Shown one piece after another: positions 60,451 to 64,000 of a stretch of DNA of 64,000 bases. Each line of letters opens with the position of its first letter. The first letter of the stretch is position 1. The notes beneath the pieces are model-generated. The model did not search any database. It saw nothing but the letters and a program-made list of their open reading frames with translations, and was not told the DNA's origin. The stretch spans positions 248,001-312,000 of the forward strand of contig CAVSIZ010000001.1 of NCBI GenBank assembly GCA_963728125.1, in the 5' to 3' direction. Made by a program: the position numbers and the translations under genes. This DNA comes from CAWDCV01 sp963728125 (GTDB lineage Bacteria; Actinomycetota; Actinomycetes; CAWDCV01).

Positions 60451-61455
60451 GTGACCAATCCCGGGGCCGCGTCAGGCGCAGTCGTCGACGTCGACCTGCT
60501 GATCGTCGGCGCCGGCCCAACCGGCCTCTACGCGGCCTACTACGCCGGCTTCCGCGGCCTGTCCACCGCGCTCATGGACTCGCTGCCCGAGCCGGGCGGG
60601 CAGATCACCGCGCTCTATCCCGAAAAGCTGATCTTCGACGTGGCCGGCTTTCCGGAGATCCGCGGCCGCGAGCTGGTGGACAACTTGGTCAAGCAGGTCG
60701 AGCCGTTCGACCCGACGTACCTGTTGGGACACACCGCCTCAACGCTCGATCGGCGCGGCGACGAGTCACTGGTGATCACCTCCGCCGAGGGTGTCGCGGT
60801 TCACGCGCGGGCAGTGATCATCACCGGCGGCATTGGCACCTTCTCGCCGCGGCCGCTGCCCGTGGGCGAGGAGTACCTCGGGCGCGGGCTCAGTTACTTC
60901 GTGCCTCGGCTCGGGGTGTACGAGGACCTCGACGTGATCGTCGTCGGCGGCGGCGACAGCGCGTTCGACTGGGCCTTCAACCTTCACCCGATCGCGCGCT
61001 CGATCCGCATCGTGCACCGCCGGGACCGGTTTCGTGCCCACGAGGGCACGGTGCGCGCGGTGGCCGCCCTTGGCATCCCGGTGGATGTATTCACCGAGGT
61101 CGAGGCACTGCACGGCACCGACAGCGTCGAGGCGGTGGAACTGCGGCACAAGCCCACGGGTGACATCCGCCGGATCGAGGCGCAAGGCGTCATCGCGGCG
61201 CTCGGCTTCACCGCCGACCTCGGGCCGCTGATGGGCTGGGGATTGCACATCGAACGCAAGCAGGTTCTCGTCGACACCCGCATGCATACGAATGTGCCGC
61301 GCATCTTCGCGGCGGGCGACATCACGGAGTACCCGGGCAAGGTGCGCCTCATTTCGGTGGGCTTCGGGGAGGCGGCGGTCGCGGTGAACAATGCCGCTGT
61401 CGTCATCGATCCCGCGGCGCATCTGTTCCCAGGTCACTCCTCCGAGCCCGGATAG
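60451..61455 (+). CDS. Ferredoxin-NADP reductase, thioredoxin-reductase-like type
   Basis: The 334-residue flavoprotein has FAD motif LLIVGAGPTGLYAAYYAG (17-34), PGGQITALYPEKLIFDVAGF (48-67), NADPH motif VIVVGGGDSAFDWAFNL (162-178), HRRDRFRAHE and the C-terminal IFAAGDITEYPGK. The redox CxxC of thioredoxin reductase is absent, which marks the YumC/TrxR-like ferredoxin-NADP reductases. It could exchange electrons between NADPH and the ferredoxin used by KorAB and NuoI2 (inference). Confidence 0.9.
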   Translation: MTNPGAASGAVVDVDLLIVGAGPTGLYAAYYAGFRGLSTALMDSLPEPGGQITALYPEKLIFDVAGFPEIRGRELVDNLVKQVEPFDPTYLLGHTASTLDRRGDESLVITSAEGVAVHARAVIITGGIGTFSPRPLPVGEEYLGRGLSYFVPRLGVYEDLDVIVVGGGDSAFDWAFNLHPIARSIRIVHRRDRFRAHEGTVRAVAALGIPVDVFTEVEALHGTDSVEAVELRHKPTGDIRRIEAQGVIAALGFTADLGPLMGWGLHIERKQVLVDTRMHTNVPRIFAAGDITEYPGKVRLISVGFGEAAVAVNNAAVVIDPAAHLFPGHSSEPG

Positions 61456-61461
61456 CCCCGT

Positions 61462-61490
61462 GCGGGGGAGTCGGCGCCTGCCGACCCCGC
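61462..61490 (+). terminator. Hairpin after the ferredoxin reductase gene
   Basis: GTCGGC-GCCT-GCCGAC forms a perfect inner stem, and flanking GCGGGG and CCCGC extend it across a GA bulge. It begins 6 bp after the stop and ends 16 bp before menF, so it can separate the two transcripts. Confidence 0.55.
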
Positions 61491-61505
61491 CGTACGCTGC
61501 CGGCT

Positions 61506-62744
61506 GTGAGCTCCGCGTCCGTACCGGCCCCGGTGGTCGTCCGCACCGTCGAGGTTCCGGATCCCGACGATCTGGTGCTCCACCTGCCCGACGAGGCACC
61601 GCTCGGCTGGATCCGCCAGGGCGAGGGCCTCGTGGGCTGGGGCGTTGCGGCGTCGATCACGACGTCCGGACCGCAGCGGTTCGCGCAGGCGAACGCGTGG
61701 TGGCGGGAGGTGTCTGCCGGCCTCGTCGTGGACGATCCGGTGGGGCTGCGTGGCACAGGTCCGGTGGCCTTCGGCAGCTTCACCTTCGACGCTCAGCGCG
61801 GATCCTCGGTCCTGATCGTCCCGCAGGTCGTGGTCGGCCGCAGCAAGGGGCGGGCGTGGCTGACGACGGTCGGCGATGCGCCGGTACCGCGACGTCTCGT
61901 ACCGATGGCGAAACCGACCGACGTGACGTACACCGAGGGATCGCTGTCCACGGTCGGGTGGGAGAAGGCCGTCGCAAGCGCTGTGGAGCGGATCGGACAG
62001 GGCGAGCTCGAGAAGGTCGTGCTGGCGCGTGACCTCATCGCGAGCGCGGCCGCTCCCATCGATCCACGCTGGCTGCTCGGGCGCCTGGCGTACGGCTATC
62101 CGGCGTGCTGGTCGTTCGCCGTCGACGGGCTGATCGGCGCCACGCCGGAGATGCTCGTCCGGCTGGACAACAGCCTGGTGACGTCCCGGGTGCTCGCGGG
62201 AACGATCCGCCGCTCCGGCGACGACGCCCATGATCTCGCGTTGGCCGCGTCGCTGGCGCGCTCCAGCAAGGATCTGGACGAGCACGAGTACGCCGTCCGG
62301 TCGGTGGCCGACGTGCTGGCCCCACACTGCACGGGCATGAGCGTGCCGGAGAGCCCGTTCGTCCTGCACTTGCCGAACGTCATGCACCTCGCCACCGACG
62401 TCGCGGGGGTCCTCGCCGACGGGTCGAGCTCGCTGGAGCTGGCCGCCGCCCTGCATCCCACCGCGGCCGTGTGCGGTACGCCACGTGAGGCGGCCCTGCG
62501 GGTCATCCGCGACGTCGAGGAGATGGATCGCGACCGCTACGCCGGACCGGTGGGCTGGATGGACGCGTCCGGTGACGGCGACTGGGGGATCGCGCTGCGC
62601 TGCGCACGGATCGATCCCGCGGACGCGCGCCGGGCGAGGTTGTTCGCCGGATGCGGCATCGTTGCAGGGTCAGATCCCGAAGCGGAGCTCGCGGAATCGC
62701 AGGCGAAGTTCGTTCCCATGCGGGACGCGCTCTCAGGCAGCTGA
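61506..62744 (+). CDS. menF: Isochorismate synthase
   Basis: The 412-residue chorismate-binding enzyme has the general-base Lys170 in GELEKVVLARD, the ADC/isochorismate synthase core (WSFAVDGLIGATPEMLVRL, VLAGTIRRSGDD, SSKDLDEHEYAV, HPTAAVCGTPREAAL) and the Mg-binding Glu of DRYAGPVGWMD and FAGCGIVAGSDPEAELAE. The variable N-terminal 145 residues suit MenF/EntC types. GTG 61506. With menD nearby it supplies isochorismate for menaquinone rather than a siderophore. Its 3' end overlaps the channel gene by 12 bp, tail to tail. Confidence 0.9.
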   Translation: MSSASVPAPVVVRTVEVPDPDDLVLHLPDEAPLGWIRQGEGLVGWGVAASITTSGPQRFAQANAWWREVSAGLVVDDPVGLRGTGPVAFGSFTFDAQRGSSVLIVPQVVVGRSKGRAWLTTVGDAPVPRRLVPMAKPTDVTYTEGSLSTVGWEKAVASAVERIGQGELEKVVLARDLIASAAAPIDPRWLLGRLAYGYPACWSFAVDGLIGATPEMLVRLDNSLVTSRVLAGTIRRSGDDAHDLALAASLARSSKDLDEHEYAVRSVADVLAPHCTGMSVPESPFVLHLPNVMHLATDVAGVLADGSSSLELAAALHPTAAVCGTPREAALRVIRDVEEMDRDRYAGPVGWMDASGDGDWGIALRCARIDPADARRARLFAGCGIVAGSDPEAELAESQAKFVPMRDALSGS

Positions 62745-63413
62745 GTCGGCCCGCTGCCCGTACAGGAAGAGATCCGCGGATGCTGGTCGACGCCGGTTGA
62801 GGAACCCCTGCACCGGGATCGACAGCGCCCACACGAGCACGGCCAGCCAGGTGGCGATGAAGGCGACGGGTAGGGACAGGACGAACAGCGCCACCGGAGA
62901 GAGCGACATCGTGAGCATCCACCGGAAGGCGTCGCGCGGCATGTCCTGGCTGAGCAGCTTGTTCCGCCAGGCGTGAGAAAGGAGCACTGCCTCCATCGTG
63001 CTGACCGCGGCCATGTTGACGGCGAACGCGACGATGGAGATCGGGTTCTGCGGGAACTCGCCCACAAGCCCGGTCGGGAACGGCAGCAGCGCGATGAACG
63101 ACAGGTACACGACCGTCAGGAACACGAACCGCAGGTCCACCACAGCCAGCCGGGCCACGAACCGGTGGTGCGCCGCCCAGTACGAACCGATGACGAAGCA
63201 GCCGAGGAAGAACGCCGCGATCAGTGGGACCTTGTCCCGCAGCTCAGCCAGCAAGGCACCGGGATCGGTGTCGGTCCCGTCGAGTGCCTCGGGCACACCC
63301 ACCTCGACGACCAGCAGCGTCATAGCAATTGCGAACACCGCATCGGTGAAGAACGTCACGCGGTCGAACTCGAGACCAGGACCCTCCCGCTGGTAGCGAA
63401 TCGTCGGCGACAC
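62733..63413 (-). CDS. TMEM175-like (DUF1211) potassium-channel family protein
   Basis: The 226-residue membrane protein starts with the family signature FDRVTFFTDAVFAIAMTLLVVEV, in parts, equivalent to the R-x-FSD-x-FAIA-TLL motif of bacterial TMEM175 channels. At least five further helices follow, including FFLGCFVIGSYWAAHHRFVA and VAFAVNMAAVSTMEAVLLSH. It shows a single six-helix repeat. GTG 63413 (SPTIRYQREGPGLEF) was chosen; longer in-frame starts lack conserved sequence. It probably conducts K+; physiological role unknown. Confidence 0.82.
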   Translation of the reverse strand: MSPTIRYQREGPGLEFDRVTFFTDAVFAIAMTLLVVEVGVPEALDGTDTDPGALLAELRDKVPLIAAFFLGCFVIGSYWAAHHRFVARLAVVDLRFVFLTVVYLSFIALLPFPTGLVGEFPQNPISIVAFAVNMAAVSTMEAVLLSHAWRNKLLSQDMPRDAFRWMLTMSLSPVALFVLSLPVAFIATWLAVLVWALSIPVQGFLNRRRPASADLFLYGQRADSAA

Positions 63414-63462
63414 CACTGCACCACTGTCCCATCGGACTTTGCCGACCGTCGACAATTGGAGC

Positions 63463-63678
63463 GTGGACACCAAGCGCTCGATGTGGCCGACGATCCGTTG
63501 GCCGCTGGCCCTGCTGGGCGTTGCGCTCGCCGGCATCGCGGTCGCCCTCGTTCTGGATCAGACCTCAGCGCGCGAGTACGCACTCGTCATCGGCGCGCCT
63601 GCCCTCACGGTCCTGCTCCCCATCGCCCTTGTCTGGCTCGCTATTGCAGCGGCGGTGCATCTGCTGCGTCGCCGCTGA
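63463..63678 (+). CDS. Small membrane protein with two predicted helices
   Basis: The 71-residue product has two hydrophobic segments (WPLALLGVALAGIAVALVL and VIGAPALTVLLPIALVWLAI) joined by DQTSAREYA and ends HLLRRR. Start choice is uncertain among TTG 63439, GTG 63463 and ATG 63478. It overlaps the 3' end of menD by 38 bp on the opposite strand. Similar two-helix proteins are often found beside menD in actinobacteria, but the function is unknown. Confidence 0.6.
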   Translation: MDTKRSMWPTIRWPLALLGVALAGIAVALVLDQTSAREYALVIGAPALTVLLPIALVWLAIAAAVHLLRRR

Positions 63679-64000
63679 GGGCATGGGAGACCGCGGCCTG
63701 AATACGAGAGCGCAGCTCACGCGCTCCGAACCGATCGATGCGCATCTCGACGACACGTATTCCGGCGCGTGGCGCAAGAGCAGCTTCCAGCTCGGAGCGC
63801 GAGCAGGCGAGTGTGTACGGCGTGCGCGTGGCCGCGCACAGCGCCGCGAGGTCGACGCCGGTCGGCGTGCCGAACAGGCGCTCGAAGGGCTCCGCATACT
63901 CTGGCGCGCCTTGCTCAAGAAGCCCGAAGATGCCACCGCCGTCGTCGTTGACAACGACGATCGTCAGGTCCGGCTCCACCTCGTCCGCACCGAGGATCAG
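63641..64000 (-). CDS. menD: SEPHCHC synthase MenD, C-terminal part only
   Basis: The 119 residues in the window are the C-terminal thiamine-diphosphate domain: LTIVVVNDDGGGIFGLLEQG, with the NDDGGGIF metal/TPP-binding block, then FERLFGTPTGVDLAALCAAT and VVEMRIDRFGARELR. The 5' part lies beyond the right edge. MenD joins isochorismate and 2-oxoglutarate in menaquinone synthesis, matching menF, 0.9 kb away. Confidence 0.92.
   Translation of the reverse strand: MILGADEVEPDLTIVVVNDDGGGIFGLLEQGAPEYAEPFERLFGTPTGVDLAALCAATRTPYTLACSRSELEAALAPRAGIRVVEMRIDRFGARELRSRIQAAVSHALSGDAADAPPLQ

Overview
The window comes from a GC-rich actinobacterium. Evidence for this is the many GTG starts, dense 1- to 11-bp gene overlaps, menaquinone-type genes, an actinobacterial 14-gene nuo operon, KorAB, and a membrane Ser/Thr kinase. 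The order men genes / nuoA-N / polyprenyl synthase / korAB / partial second nuo set / yajQ resembles what I recall of Streptomyces and related orders; the genus cannot be fixed from sequence alone. No transposase, phage gene or CRISPR array was seen.

1-11.6 kb, nucleobase-type catabolism. A minus-strand NCS2 (uracil/xanthine-type) permease is coupled to an FAD subunit of a molybdenum hydroxylase that runs off the window. A small HTH regulator with a palindromic operator but no normal start codon diverges from the permease. Plus-strand genes then form one tightly overlapping unit: DUF2877 (AllH-like, frameshifted), FdrA (AllF-like), DUF1116 (AllG-like), hydantoinase/oxoprolinase HyuA and HyuB, and a flavin amine oxidase. 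AllFGH is the oxamate carbamoyltransferase set; joining it to HyuAB suggests a ring-opening and carbamoyl-transfer pathway whose substrate is not known from the sequence.

11.6-22.9 kb, aerobic CO oxidation. A minus-strand operon reads coxD2-coxE2-coxM-coxS-coxL-xdhC/YHS-coxG-coxD1-coxE1-xdhC-mocA. CoxL carries AYRCSFR, the form I (true Mo-Cu CO dehydrogenase) active-site signature. It has two MoxR/VWA maturation pairs and an XdhC-like protein fused to a YHS metal-binding domain.

23-25.6 kb: a zinc-ribbon protein, a small basic protein, tRNA-Tyr, YajQ, an HdeD-like membrane protein and an uncharacterised protein.

25.6-38.5 kb: a second, partial complex I (nuoA2 B2 C2 H2 I2 J2 K2 L2 M2 N2, with no D, E, F or G) diverges from korAB (2-oxoacid:ferredoxin oxidoreductase) and a RarD-type transporter. 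The missing NADH module and the korAB neighbour suggest a ferredoxin-fed proton pump. A four-copy 13-bp tandem repeat sits in the nuoA2 leader.

38.7-56.7 kb: menJ, then the complete canonical nuoA-N, then a polyprenyl diphosphate synthase for the menaquinone tail. nuoB1 and nuoL1 carry clear single-base insertions, and nuoD1 and nuoG1 probably have the same kind of lesion at their N-termini. Together with allH these look more like sequence-accuracy problems than decay.

57-64 kb: CsbD-like stress protein, MenG, a Ser/Thr kinase, an SDR, a thioredoxin-reductase-like ferredoxin-NADP reductase, MenF, a TMEM175-like channel, a small membrane protein and the C-terminal part of MenD. Overall the window encodes electron input (CO, NADH, ferredoxin), the menaquinone pool, and two proton-pumping complexes.
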